Below the pieces are notes generated by a model. It had not been told where the DNA came from. It worked only from the letters and a program-made list of their open reading frames with translations, and did no database searches. From positions 42,995 to 106,994 of the forward strand of contig NZ_BAUJ01000010.1 of assembly GCF_000496695.1 (NCBI RefSeq): a stretch of DNA of 64,000 nucleotides, read 5' to 3'. The stretch's first letter is position 1, and each line of letters opens with the position of its first letter. Both the position numbers and the translations under genes were made by a program. The DNA comes from Vibrio halioticoli NBRC 102217 (GTDB lineage: Bacteria; Pseudomonadota; Gammaproteobacteria; Enterobacterales; Vibrionaceae). Positions 1 through 9,361 of the stretch are shown piece after piece.

Positions 1-539
1 AAATAAGGAACTGGCTTAGACAATGTAAAACGCAAGGTATGTTCATCAATAGCTTGCACACCAAGATCCGTTACCGGCTTTTTACCCTCAATAATATCTT
101 CAGCATTTTGTATTTCAGTAAGTTTTAAATACCATGCATTCGGAGAAGCCGTTTTGGGATTGACCGCTCGACGTAGGCTGTACACAAAATCCTGCGCGGT
201 AACGGGTTCGCCGTTAGACCATTTTGCGTCTTTACGCAGATAAAAGGTAAACACCTTATTATTCTGATTGTCCCAACGCTCTGCGGTGCCAGGAATCACA
301 TTACCGTCGCCATCTTGAATCACCAAACCTTCAAATAAGTCACGCACCACATGTATTTCTGGCATGCCTTCAGCATTTAGTGGGTTTAACGTGGCTACCT
401 CAGCATCGTTGGCTCGCACCAATTCTTGCTTAGCGGCCAACTCACCGGCTTGCGGCAATGGATTGGCTTGTGCTTGAGGCAAAATTTGAGTAGCTAATAG
501 CACTGAAGTTGCAATCATGCTTAGTGATGGCAATGTCAT
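1..539 (-). CDS. Oligopeptide ABC transporter substrate-binding protein (OppA/MppA-like), 3' part missing
   Basis: The first 179 codons of a periplasmic peptide-binding protein read from an ATG at 539 leftwards and run off the window edge. A short hydrophobic signal peptide ends near AQA/ANP. The start of the mature protein (QELVRANDAEVATLNPLNAEG, then DLFEGLV and AERWDN) follows the OppA/SBP_bac_5 pattern, and the stretch FTFYLRKDAKWSNGEPVTA is typical of the family. AAGGA lies a few bases before the ATG. It should deliver peptides to an Opp-type permease whose genes would lie outside the window. The family is clear; the exact ligand cannot be told from this fragment. Confidence 0.85.
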   Translation of the reverse strand, partial: MTLPSLSMIATSVLLATQILPQAQANPLPQAGELAAKQELVRANDAEVATLNPLNAEGMPEIHVVRDLFEGLVIQDGDGNVIPGTAERWDNQNNKVFTFYLRKDAKWSNGEPVTAQDFVYSLRRAVNPKTASPNAWYLKLTEIQNAEDIIEGKKPVTDLGVQAIDEHTLRFTLSKPVPY

Positions 540-677
540 GAAATGTCCTTATCGACGATAATTTTACGTGGCGTTAATTGTCGCATAACGAATTAAAAAA
601 ACGAGATGAAACTGTATATTAGCAAAGAATAAATTGCGATTTAAGTAAGAAAAAACAGCGCAAAAATGCTGATAACT

Positions 678-1277
678 CTAATCTAAGCCATTTCCCTTTA
701 TAAACAGCTCAACACAACTTTGAATATACACCTTACGTTGTTCATCACTTTCTTGGCAATTTTCACCAAGGTTGGCAAAGTACACCGCCCGACCATGGAA
801 CAACAACAACAGCTGCATTGCCGCGTCTTCCACAGGAGTCATTAACGTCAAAGATTGTTGTGCTAACTTTTTCGTAAGGTAATGACTTAGCGTTGTGATG
901 GTCGTTTTCGGCCCTGATTCTAGATACATCGATGCAAGATCGGGGTGCGTGTCTAATTGACTGATCGCATTGCGATACGTCTGTTTAACGCCATCTTCCA
1001 ACAACATATTTTGAAAGCGCATCCCAAATTCCACCAGCATCTGTTGCAATGGAAGCTGATAATCAAACTCACTGTCGTTAATACGATGGGTAATACACTT
1101 TGACTGAATGCAAGTTTCAAACAGCGCATCTTTGGTACCAAAGTGAGCGTAAACGGTTTGTTTAGACACATTAGCCGCCTTTGATATCGCGTCCATGCTG
1201 ACCCGATAGCCGTGTTCGGCAAACAATTGCCCTGCTGCCAATAAGATCTGTTGTTTCTTATGTTCGTGTCTATTCAC
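678..1277 (-). CDS. TetR/AcrR family transcriptional repressor of the adjacent RND pump
   Basis: A 199-aa protein with an N-terminal TetR helix-turn-helix (residues about 8-55: ILLAAGQLFAEHGYRVSMDA, then ISKAANVSKQTVYAHFGTKD) and a variable all-helical C-terminal ligand domain. It is transcribed divergently from the membrane-fusion/RND pair that starts 110 bases away, the usual arrangement for a local repressor of an efflux operon. A 33-bp palindrome sits in the shared intergenic region and is the likely operator. The inducer is unknown. The family assignment is firm; the target is inferred from position. Confidence 0.9.
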   Translation of the reverse strand: MNRHEHKKQQILLAAGQLFAEHGYRVSMDAISKAANVSKQTVYAHFGTKDALFETCIQSKCITHRINDSEFDYQLPLQQMLVEFGMRFQNMLLEDGVKQTYRNAISQLDTHPDLASMYLESGPKTTITTLSHYLTKKLAQQSLTLMTPVEDAAMQLLLLFHGRAVYFANLGENCQESDEQRKVYIQSCVELFIKGNGLD

Positions 1278-1316
1278 TGTTTTTCCTCACAAACCTTCAC
1301 TTTCGTTAAACTTTAT

Positions 1317-1349
1317 AACAATCAAACTGGACAGTCTAGTTTGATTGTT
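1317..1349. promoter_or_regulatory. 33-bp palindrome, probable TetR operator
   Basis: Two perfect 12-bp arms (AACAATCAAACT at 1317-1328 and AGTTTGATTGTT at 1338-1349) flank a 9-bp centre that is itself nearly symmetric (GGACAGTCT). Only one base pair of the dyad is broken. It lies between the divergent tetR-like gene and the efflux adaptor gene, about 40 bases from each start, as expected for a shared repressor site. Confidence 0.75.
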
Positions 1350-1387
1350 GTTTAATTGCACAATAATAACCTTAATGCATATCAGGG

Positions 1388-2488
1388 ATGTCAATGCTAC
1401 CCACATCACACTTAAAAACTGCGCTACTACTGAGCATGACAGCCTCACTCAGCGGCTGTTTTGACTCATCAACCCAATCCACTGAACCAGCCGAATCAAC
1501 GCAACATCTAAGCGTGCAAACCTATTCCCTTCACCAAAGCGATCACTATCAAGTGCAACGAGAATATGTGGGCACCATCAAGGCATCACAGCAGTCTCGT
1601 CTTGGGTTTGAGTTTCCCGGAAAAGTATCGGCTATTTTGGTCGATGTCGGAGACAAAGTGGCAAAAGATGCCCCGCTAATCCGTTTAGATACTCAACTAT
1701 TGGAAACCGAAGCGAAGCAATTACATGCCCAGCGCAACGAAATTAAAGCGCAGTTACAACTGGTTGACGCTAACTTAAAGCGCCAAAGATCGCTTAAATC
1801 AAAAGGATTTAGCGCCGAAGCAGAAATGGATGCACTCACCAGTGAAAAAGCGGTGTTACAAGCCAATACCGTACGCCTTAATGCCAGTATTCAAGCCAAC
1901 TCACTCAAGCAAAATAAATCGACCATTAAAGCGCCCTATGCTGGTATTGTCAGCCAGCGTCATGTGTCCCTTGGTGATGTTGTTAATGCCGGTGCACCTA
2001 CCTTAACCTTGCTAGCGCAAGACAATAAAGAAGCTTTTGTTGGCATACCCACAGCGCAACTGGCTAATATTAGTCAACTCAAGCAACCGCAAATCCGCAT
2101 CGCCGATAACACCTATGCCGTGAAACTTCTTAACCCCGGCGCACAGGTGGACTTAAACTCAAGAAGTGTTGGTCTTCGTTACCTATTGCCCGACAGTGCA
2201 CAAGTTATCGATGGACAACTGGCGTATCTTAACTACCAAGAAAGCATGTCGGAAAGTGGGTATTGGATCCCAAATACGGCTTTAACCGACGGTATTCGTG
2301 GGGTATGGAATGTGTTTGTCATCACGGATGACGAGCTAGTCGAGCGCCGTAGCGTACAAGTGTTGTTTGCCGATAGCCAAAACGCCTATGTGCAAGGGGC
2401 TATTTCCGAAAACGAACGCATTATTAAAAATGGCCTACACCGCATTGTTCCCGGACAAAAAGTGACGCCTATTTCGAGCGGGGAATAA
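1388..2488 (+). CDS. RND efflux periplasmic adaptor (membrane fusion lipoprotein)
   Basis: A 366-aa HlyD/AcrA-type adaptor. The N-terminus is a lipoprotein signal with lipobox LSGC, so the mature protein should be anchored by Cys in the inner membrane. The lipoyl/barrel-sandwich half-motifs are seen around residues 65-100 (GFEFPGKVSAILVDVGDKVA) and 175-200 (IKAPYAGIVSQRHVSLGDVV), separated by a coiled-coil hairpin. The permease gene follows 3 bases after the stop, so the two are surely co-transcribed. An in-frame ATG at 1394 is an alternative start. No outer-membrane channel gene is adjacent; a TolC-like partner elsewhere is expected. Confidence 0.9.
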   Translation: MSMLPTSHLKTALLLSMTASLSGCFDSSTQSTEPAESTQHLSVQTYSLHQSDHYQVQREYVGTIKASQQSRLGFEFPGKVSAILVDVGDKVAKDAPLIRLDTQLLETEAKQLHAQRNEIKAQLQLVDANLKRQRSLKSKGFSAEAEMDALTSEKAVLQANTVRLNASIQANSLKQNKSTIKAPYAGIVSQRHVSLGDVVNAGAPTLTLLAQDNKEAFVGIPTAQLANISQLKQPQIRIADNTYAVKLLNPGAQVDLNSRSVGLRYLLPDSAQVIDGQLAYLNYQESMSESGYWIPNTALTDGIRGVWNVFVITDDELVERRSVQVLFADSQNAYVQGAISENERIIKNGLHRIVPGQKVTPISSGE

Positions 2489-2491
2489 ACG

Positions 2492-5400
2492 ATGAAAATC
2501 ATCAACATCGTCTCTAACACTCGCTTATTAATATTGATGACGGCGTTTTTATTGGTCAGTGGCTTCTCTTCTTTTAACACTTTGCCACGCGCTGAAGATC
2601 CTGTTATCAGCAACCGTTTTGCCACAGTCACCACCAGTTATCCCGGTGCCAGTGCCGAGCGTGTCGAGGCACTCGTCACTGAAGTCGTCGAAAATAAACT
2701 GCGCGAACTCAGTGAAATCAAACTGATTTCATCCACCTCTCGTCCTGGCGTGTCTATCATCAATATCGAACTCAATGATGAAATCACCCACCCAGATCCT
2801 GTGTGGTCTAAAGCGCGCGATAAGCTCTCCGATACTCCGCCGCTACTGCCTGTCGGCACATTTGCTCCGGAGTTTGATAGTGACCATACTTACGCATTCA
2901 CCCTTATTACTGCCCTCATATGGCAAGGAAGCAGTGACAGCGATTTATTAACTCTTGGGCGCTATGCAAAAGAGCTTTCGTCTCAGCTGCGTGCGTTATC
3001 AGGCACTGAGTTTGTTGATAGTTACGGTATGCCAAAAGAGGAAATATTAGTTAGCCTTGATACGAGCTCAGCGGTAGCACTAGGCAATTCCAGTGCCAGT
3101 ATTGCGCAGAGCTTAGATGGCGCAGATGCTAAAAACTCAGCCGGTGAACTGGTTAACGGACATTCAAGATTTGGCTTAGAAATTGCCTCAGATTTAAACT
3201 CCCTAGAGCGCATCCGCCAAGTGCCGATTGCAATAGACGCACAAGGCCATCGCATACGCTTAGAAGACGTCGCCACAGTCACTCGCACGCAAAAAACACC
3301 CGCAGGCGAGATTGCCATTATTGACGGTAAGCCCGGCGTCATTGTGGCCGCGCGCATGCAATCTAACTTGCGAGTGGATAAATGGACGCCTCGCGCTAGA
3401 GCCTTAATTGAGCACTATCAACAGCAGCTTCCTAGCAATATCAAAGTCGAAACGCTTTTTAGTCAGCAAGGCTATACCCAAACTCGCCTATCCGATCTGA
3501 GCGACAGTTTGTTGCTTGGCTTTAGCATTATCTTGGTTGTGCTACTGCTTACCTTAGGTTTTCGCGCCGCTATTATGGTGGCGGTCGCCTTGCCACTGAC
3601 CTCTATGCTGACCCTAATGCTAATGAAGTTCACCGGCATTCCAATTAACCAGATGTCGGTGACCGGTCTTATTGTCGCCTTAGGCATAATGGTTGATAAC
3701 GCTGTGGTCATGGTGGATACCATTCAAACCTACCGTTTAAAAGGCAAAGCCAAACTTGAATCTGCACTGATGGCAATTGAGCATCTTTGGGTACCTCTGT
3801 TGGGCTCTACTTTAACCACAATTTTGGCCTTTGCCCCTATCTTCCTAATGCCTGGAGCCAGCGGTGAGTTTGTCGGCGCAATTGCTATCACTGTTTCATT
3901 CTCACTGATTGGCTCATATATCATTTCACACACCATCATCGCAGGTTTTGCGGTGCACTTTTTGCCTAGCCATTCGTCTTCTAACCGCTGGTATCACACA
4001 GGTGTCCGCATTCCCCCTGTTACGCGAGCTTTCTCCAAAACCGTGTCATTGGCAATACGCCGTCCGCTGATTGCAATTGCATTGGTCGTCAGTGTACCAG
4101 TGGCAGGCTATGTCAGCCTGTCACAATTGACCGAACAGTTTTTTCCGCCGTCAGACAGAGACATGTTTGAAGTTCAGGTCTACCTGTCACCACAAGCCAG
4201 TATTTATGCTACCGAAAATGTGGCTGAAGAGGTTGATAAGATCATTCGACAATATCAAGGCGTTGAACAAGTTAACTGGTTAGTCGGCGGTAACTTTCCA
4301 TCCTTTTACTACAATTTACAGGCCTCACAAAGCCGAGCGCCTTACTTTGCGCAAGCAATGGTGAAAACCGATACCTTCCAATCGGCCAATGACATGATCG
4401 TCAGGTTACAGCGTCACTTAAATCAAGCCATTCCCAACGCACAAATACTCGTCAGAAAGCTCGAACAAGGCCCTCCATTTAAAGCCCCTATCGAACTGCG
4501 CATTTATGGGGATAATCTTGACCAGCTAAAAAGCATAGGTGAAGACATTCGCTTGATCTTAGCCAACACTCAACACGTAACCCATACCCGAGAAACACTG
4601 CAACCGGGTACACCTAAAGTGTGGCTAGACATTGACGAAGATGCGGCAAAACTCAATAACATGACGTTAACCGATGTGGCGAATTTACTGCAATCATCGC
4701 TAGTAGGACGAGAAAGCGGCAGCATTATTGAAGCCAGCGAGTCGATTCCGGTACGAGTGCGAGTGGGCGACAGTGAAAGAGAAAATATGAGTCACCTTAG
4801 CAACTTGCGCTTACCGATTGCCTCAGAGGCTTACAGTACGGGCATGAGTATTTCCACCATTGCCAAGCTGAGCCTCACTCCAAGTCGAGGAGCCATTCCG
4901 CGCCGCAATGGACAACGTGTAAATACTATCGAAGGGTATATAGAAGCCGGCGTGTTACCCCAAACCGTATTAAACGACTTCCAATCTTCTTTAGAGCGCT
5001 ACTCACTGCCAACGGGCTACCGCGTAGAATTTGGCGGGGAATCAGCAGAGCGAGATGAGTCAGTAAACAGCTTAATGGCCAATCTGGCTATGGTGATTAC
5101 CTTAATGATTCTAGTGGTTGTACTGTCGTTCAACTCCTTTAGATTGAGCAACATCATATTCTCAGTAGCGTGGTTATCTGCGGGTCTGGGGATTTTGTCA
5201 GTGTATCTGTTTGGCTATCCGTTTGGTTTTACGGTCATTATCGCCATGCTCGGCATTGTCGGTTTGGCCATTAATGCCGCCATCGTGATTTTAGCCGAAT
5301 TAAAAGCTAGCCCAAAGGCTTGCCAAGGTGATGAAAACGCCATTCTTGAAGCGGTGATGAGTTGTACCCGTCACATCACCTCCACCACGATCACCACTGT

Positions 5401-5563
5401 GGGAGGGTTTTTGCCATTGATTATTGCCGGAGGTGGTTTTTGGCCACCATTTGCCATTGCAATAGCGGGAGGGACAACCCTAACCACTTTAATCTCATTT
5501 TATTTTGTGCCGGCTCTATTTAAGTTGTTAATGAGAAAAGATAAACCTAAGAACAACTTATAA
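2492..5563 (+). CDS. RND multidrug efflux permease (AcrB/HAE family)
   Basis: A 1023-aa inner-membrane proton-driven exporter with the duplicated RND layout: one TM helix, a large periplasmic loop, a TM block near residues 335-490, a second loop, and a second TM block near residues 855-1010. The TM4 proton-relay stretch reads LIVALGIMVDNAVVMVD, so the usual Asp-Asp pair of AcrB appears as Asp-Asn. It is paired with the adaptor immediately upstream and probably controlled by the divergent TetR protein. Length is typical. The substrate range cannot be deduced; dyes, detergents, bile salts and drugs are usual for the family. A strong hairpin terminator follows. Confidence 0.92.
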   Translation: MKIINIVSNTRLLILMTAFLLVSGFSSFNTLPRAEDPVISNRFATVTTSYPGASAERVEALVTEVVENKLRELSEIKLISSTSRPGVSIINIELNDEITHPDPVWSKARDKLSDTPPLLPVGTFAPEFDSDHTYAFTLITALIWQGSSDSDLLTLGRYAKELSSQLRALSGTEFVDSYGMPKEEILVSLDTSSAVALGNSSASIAQSLDGADAKNSAGELVNGHSRFGLEIASDLNSLERIRQVPIAIDAQGHRIRLEDVATVTRTQKTPAGEIAIIDGKPGVIVAARMQSNLRVDKWTPRARALIEHYQQQLPSNIKVETLFSQQGYTQTRLSDLSDSLLLGFSIILVVLLLTLGFRAAIMVAVALPLTSMLTLMLMKFTGIPINQMSVTGLIVALGIMVDNAVVMVDTIQTYRLKGKAKLESALMAIEHLWVPLLGSTLTTILAFAPIFLMPGASGEFVGAIAITVSFSLIGSYIISHTIIAGFAVHFLPSHSSSNRWYHTGVRIPPVTRAFSKTVSLAIRRPLIAIALVVSVPVAGYVSLSQLTEQFFPPSDRDMFEVQVYLSPQASIYATENVAEEVDKIIRQYQGVEQVNWLVGGNFPSFYYNLQASQSRAPYFAQAMVKTDTFQSANDMIVRLQRHLNQAIPNAQILVRKLEQGPPFKAPIELRIYGDNLDQLKSIGEDIRLILANTQHVTHTRETLQPGTPKVWLDIDEDAAKLNNMTLTDVANLLQSSLVGRESGSIIEASESIPVRVRVGDSERENMSHLSNLRLPIASEAYSTGMSISTIAKLSLTPSRGAIPRRNGQRVNTIEGYIEAGVLPQTVLNDFQSSLERYSLPTGYRVEFGGESAERDESVNSLMANLAMVITLMILVVVLSFNSFRLSNIIFSVAWLSAGLGILSVYLFGYPFGFTVIIAMLGIVGLAINAAIVILAELKASPKACQGDENAILEAVMSCTRHITSTTITTVGGFLPLIIAGGGFWPPFAIAIAGGTTLTTLISFYFVPALFKLLMRKDKPKNNL

Positions 5564-5578
5564 GATCACTGAATATCT

Positions 5579-5598
5579 GGGGAGTGTACTCCCCTTTT
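5579..5598 (+). terminator. Rho-independent terminator of the efflux operon
   Basis: GGGGAGTGTACTCCCC forms a tight GC-rich hairpin immediately followed by TTTT, 16 bases after the RND permease stop codon. The rest of the gap up to sstT (5599-5851) is AT-rich and presumably holds the sstT promoter. Confidence 0.85.
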
Positions 5599-5851
5599 CC
5601 TACCCAATGTTTTAACCTATTTTCATGGTTATTGTGAAATAAGCGACACTCAACAGAGTTCGCTTTGAAAATGAATATTTAAGCCATTATCTACTAGACT
5701 TTCTAGTTATTCCTTTTATGCTAGATGGCGACTTCCTTTAATTACAACATTATTTAAAGGGTCAAAAGTTCATTAATTACGCTTAAGTCGGCGTCTAATA
5801 CTAATAAATCATTTGGGAGAGACTTTTTACTCCCACTTATATGGATGTACT

Positions 5852-7060
5852 ATGTTAAACACACTCATTGCACGCATAGCCAAGGGCAACCTTGTTATGC
5901 AAATCTTAGTCGGTATCGTTGCCGGCGCTATCCTTGCTACCGTTTCTCCTTCTACTGCTACTAGTGTTGGTCTGCTAGGTAGCCTATTTGTTGGTGCTCT
6001 TAAAGCCGTTGCACCTATTTTGGTATTCATTTTGGTGGCAGCCTCAATTGCCAACCAAAAGAAAAACCAACACTCTTACATGCGTCCGATCGTCATTCTG
6101 TATTTAATTGGTACCTTTTTAGCTGCGATCACCGCTGTTGTATTAAGCTTTGCTTTCCCGACAACATTAACCTTAGTAGAAAGCACAACTAGCGTAACGC
6201 CTCCACAAGGTATTGCTGAAGTACTGCATACTTTGCTGTTTAAACTAGTTGATAACCCAGTTCATGCTCTAATGGATGCCAACTACATTGGTATTCTTGC
6301 TTGGGGTATCGGTCTTGGTCTTGCACTGCACCACGCATCAGACACCACTAAATCAGTGTTTGAAGATCTAAGCCACGGCGTTTCTCAAATTGTTCGCTTT
6401 ATTATCCGTCTAGCACCATTGGGTATCTTTGGTCTTGTTGCTGCTACGTTTGCAAGCACAGGCTTTAGCGCTCTACTAGGCTACGCGAACCTACTGTTTG
6501 TACTACTAAGCGCAATGCTAGTGATTGCATTGGTAGTTAACCCAATCATTGTTTGGGTTAAAACCAAACAAAACCCATACCCATTGGTTCTACAATGTCT
6601 GCGTGAAAGTGGCGTAACTGCGTTCTTCACTCGCTCAAGTGCAGCAAACATTCCAGTGAACATGGCGTTGTGTGAAAAACTAAAACTGGATGAAGATACT
6701 TACTCTGTCTCTATCCCTCTAGGTGCAACCATCAACATGGGCGGCGCGGCAATTACGATTACCGTACTGACTCTAGCGGCGGTGCATACTCTAGGTATTC
6801 AAGTTGATTTCTTGTCAGCAGTACTGCTTAGCTTAATTGCTGCTATCTCAGCATGTGGCGCATCTGGTGTTGCGGGCGGTTCTCTACTGCTTATCCCACT
6901 AGCGTGTAGCTTGTTTGGTATTCCAAACGAAGTAGCGATGCAAGTGGTCGGTGTTGGCTTCATCATCGGTGTTATCCAAGATTCTGCTGAAACAGCACTA
7001 AATAGCTCAACTGACGTTGTATTTACTGCGGCGGCTTGTCGCGCTGAACAAGCAAAATAA
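5852..7060 (+). CDS. sstT: Sodium:serine/threonine symporter SstT
   Basis: A DAACS-family (glutamate-transporter fold) carrier importing serine and threonine with Na+. The chosen ATG gives 402 aa beginning [21 protein letters not shown], which matches the N-terminus of known SstT proteins; an upstream TTG at 5813 would add 13 residues without family support. Family features include the serine-rich loop [15 protein letters not shown] and the [13 protein letters not shown] segment in the Na+/substrate site, and [17 protein letters not shown] in the second hairpin region. It has its own terminator and appears monocistronic. Confidence 0.93.
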   Translation: MLNTLIARIAKGNLVMQILVGIVAGAILATVSPSTATSVGLLGSLFVGALKAVAPILVFILVAASIANQKKNQHSYMRPIVILYLIGTFLAAITAVVLSFAFPTTLTLVESTTSVTPPQGIAEVLHTLLFKLVDNPVHALMDANYIGILAWGIGLGLALHHASDTTKSVFEDLSHGVSQIVRFIIRLAPLGIFGLVAATFASTGFSALLGYANLLFVLLSAMLVIALVVNPIIVWVKTKQNPYPLVLQCLRESGVTAFFTRSSAANIPVNMALCEKLKLDEDTYSVSIPLGATINMGGAAITITVLTLAAVHTLGIQVDFLSAVLLSLIAAISACGASGVAGGSLLLIPLACSLFGIPNEVAMQVVGVGFIIGVIQDSAETALNSSTDVVFTAAACRAEQAK

Positions 7061-7095
7061 TAATCAGAGTTACTCGCTAAAATCACGTTAATTAT

Positions 7096-7122
7096 AAAGG
7101 TCGGGCAACCGACCTTTATTTT
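7096..7122 (+). terminator. Terminator of sstT
   Basis: The stem AAAGGTCGG/CCGACCTTT with loop GCAA is followed by ATTTT, about 35 bases past the sstT stop. Confidence 0.85.
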
Positions 7123-7391
7123 GCCTACAAAACAGCCCAAGCGTACAATAAACAAACCACTCGACTATATTTCACCCAAATCCAGTATAATATTCACCCA
7201 TCACATCAAAACCGCAATATTAGTTTCCACTAGCCATCAATATGACTAATTACCCATTACTTGATCTTATAAAACAATAAGTTAAGTATTAAAAATGAAT
7301 ATTTATAGTGATTTTTAGGCATTGCCGTAATCGATACTGCGCTGTATATCTAGTTCTGTTCATACTAAAAATATTATAGACAGACACAACA
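7123..7391. other. Intergenic region upstream of dtpA
   Basis: An AT-rich stretch with no open reading frame of note and no recognisable repeat. It presumably contains the dtpA promoter, but I cannot pick -35/-10 boxes with confidence. Confidence 0.4.
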
Positions 7392-8774
7392 ATGACTAAT
7401 CAAAAAACTATCTTGGGCCACCCACGTGGTCTTTTTCTGCTGTTTAGCACCGAGCTTTGGGAACGTTTCTCATATTACGCTATGCGTGCCATTCTGGTTT
7501 TATATCTCACAGACACAACCATTAACGGTGGCTTAGGCTGGAGCACAAAAGACGCTCTGGATTTATACGGTATTTATACCGGACTGGTATACGTCACACC
7601 GCTTATCGGTGGTTGGATTGCCGATAACTACTTAGGTCAACGTAAATCCGTTCTTATCGGCGGTATCTTAATGGCTATCGGTCAATTCTCTCTAGCACTT
7701 CCTGCTGGCGCGTTTGGCATTGATGCTTACACCTCTTTCTACCTAGGCTTAACACTGCTTATTTTAGGTAACGGTTTATTCAAGCCAAACATCTCAACTA
7801 TGGTTGGCGACCTGTATGAAGAAGGTGACAACCGTCGTGACGGCGCATTTACCATTTTCTACATGGGTATCAACCTAGGCGCACTGATTGCGGGTATCGT
7901 GGCAGGTAGTGCGGCTAACGCCTACGGCTGGAATGCCGGTTTCCTTGTTGCCGGTATCGGTATGATGCTCAGTGTTGTGCTACAGCTGAGCTTAAGCCAC
8001 TCTTGGTTAGGTAAAATTGGTACGGTTCCTGCGGCTAAATTAGGCCACAAGAACGGCGTTAAAACCAAAACTCCACTCACTAAAGAAGAAGTAGACCGTT
8101 TAAAAGTTATCTTAGTGATGGGCTTATTCGTGATCATTTTCTGGGCAGGCTTTGAACAAGCTGGCGGCCTAATGAATATCTACACTCAGCAATACACTGA
8201 CCGTATGCTAGGTGGCTTTGAAGTGCCTGCAGCTTGGTTCCAATCATTAAACCCATTATTCATCATGCTACTAGCGCCTATCTTGGCTGCAGTATGGGTG
8301 AAACTGGGCAAACGTGAACCGACCTCTCCGGTTAAATTTGCTTTCGCTCTATTCTTCTTGTCGGTCGGTTTCTTGTGCATGGTTGGCGCGGTTCTACAAC
8401 AAGGTGGCGATGAAAGCGTTAAAACTTCAATGATCTGGCTAGTTGGTGCGTACTTCTTCCATACTTTGGGTGAACTATGTATCTCTCCTATCGGTCTATC
8501 TATGGTGACAAAACTGGCTCCACTTCGCCTAGCATCATTAATGATGGGTGCATGGTTTGGCTTTAACGCTATCGCAAACTACGTTGCAGGCCTTATCGGC
8601 TCACATGTAGGCGACTTTGGCGCTATGGCTATCTTTGGTGGTATCGCTGTTGCGGCAACCATCTCAGGTATCATCTTGCTGTTCATGTCCAACACTTTGG
8701 TGTACTGGATGCATGGCGCAGAAAACAAACCTACAATGAAAGAAGATCAAGAGCTAGATCACGCCGTAATCTAA
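7392..8774 (+). CDS. dtpA: Proton-dependent di/tripeptide transporter (POT/PTR2 family)
   Basis: A 460-aa major-facilitator protein of the POT family. The signature FSTELWERFSYYAMRAILVLY (ExxERFxYY type, residues 19-38) marks the proton-coupling region of TM1, and GNGLFKPNISTMVGDLY is the family PTR2 signature near residue 125. GELCISPIGLSMVTKLAP is the conserved late-TM motif. It imports di- and tripeptides. Length and motifs fit DtpA/TppB-like members. It ends in a shared bidirectional terminator facing the gtrA-like gene. Confidence 0.92.
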   Translation: MTNQKTILGHPRGLFLLFSTELWERFSYYAMRAILVLYLTDTTINGGLGWSTKDALDLYGIYTGLVYVTPLIGGWIADNYLGQRKSVLIGGILMAIGQFSLALPAGAFGIDAYTSFYLGLTLLILGNGLFKPNISTMVGDLYEEGDNRRDGAFTIFYMGINLGALIAGIVAGSAANAYGWNAGFLVAGIGMMLSVVLQLSLSHSWLGKIGTVPAAKLGHKNGVKTKTPLTKEEVDRLKVILVMGLFVIIFWAGFEQAGGLMNIYTQQYTDRMLGGFEVPAAWFQSLNPLFIMLLAPILAAVWVKLGKREPTSPVKFAFALFFLSVGFLCMVGAVLQQGGDESVKTSMIWLVGAYFFHTLGELCISPIGLSMVTKLAPLRLASLMMGAWFGFNAIANYVAGLIGSHVGDFGAMAIFGGIAVAATISGIILLFMSNTLVYWMHGAENKPTMKEDQELDHAVI

Positions 8775-8818
8775 CGCGCGATACAGCTTTAAACAGCGGT
8801 AAAACGTTACTAAAAGAA

Positions 8819-8845
8819 ATGGGTCGCATATTGCGACCCATTTTA
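8819..8845. terminator. Bidirectional terminator between dtpA and the gtrA-like gene
   Basis: The 10-bp perfect stem ATGGGTCGCA/TGCGACCCAT with a 3-base loop is followed by TTTTATT on the plus strand. A-rich sequence on the left gives a U-run in the minus direction too, so it can serve both convergent genes. Confidence 0.85.
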
Positions 8846-8857
8846 TTACCAGCCCAG

Positions 8858-9238
8858 TTATTTAAAAACCCAACGTGAACTCAGTAAGTAGTTGCCTATT
8901 AGCCCTGCCCCTACCCCACACACAAAAGCCAAAGCATGAGTAACGTAATTCTCCCCTAGGCACAGCAATATTCCTTTGAACACCAATAGATTTGGCAACA
9001 TTGATAAGCAGGCTGAAATAAAAAACCGCTTCCACTGCGCAAAGTGTCGCGCACTACTTTTAAAAGTATAAACACGGTTTCCTAGCCAAGTTGTTGTCGC
9101 CGCAACCACAAAAGACAACACTCTCGCCAACATTGTAGGCAACCCTAACCAATACACCAGTAAGGAAAAAACACTGATATCGACAATAAAACCAACAGCT
9201 CCCACCTTAGCAAAACGAACAAAACGGTGGTTTCTCAT
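8858..9238 (-). CDS. GtrA-like membrane protein
   Basis: A 126-aa protein with four predicted TM helices of the GtrA/DPMS_TM family. The N-terminus RFAKVGAVGFIVDISVFSLL and the ending NYLLSSRWVFK are characteristic. GtrA proteins are thought to help flip undecaprenyl-linked sugars or act beside glycosyltransferases, but no glycosyltransferase gene is adjacent here. The family is clear; the role in this strain is unknown. Confidence 0.82.
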   Translation of the reverse strand: MRNHRFVRFAKVGAVGFIVDISVFSLLVYWLGLPTMLARVLSFVVAATTTWLGNRVYTFKSSARHFAQWKRFFISACLSMLPNLLVFKGILLCLGENYVTHALAFVCGVGAGLIGNYLLSSRWVFK

Positions 9239-9361
9239 TCCATCCCCTTATAAAAGATCACCTTCATGTGAATAAATCATCTTGGTTTGACGAATAAATA
9301 GGTCTAAGATGAGCGCCTTTTCTATTTTGACTCGTCTTATAATAAACACGAAACAGTCCTT

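Noticed and set aside
5814..5835. Hairpin TGGGAG/CTCCCA just upstream of the sstT start
   Set aside because: The 6-bp stem with a 10-base loop is too weak to call a riboswitch or attenuator.
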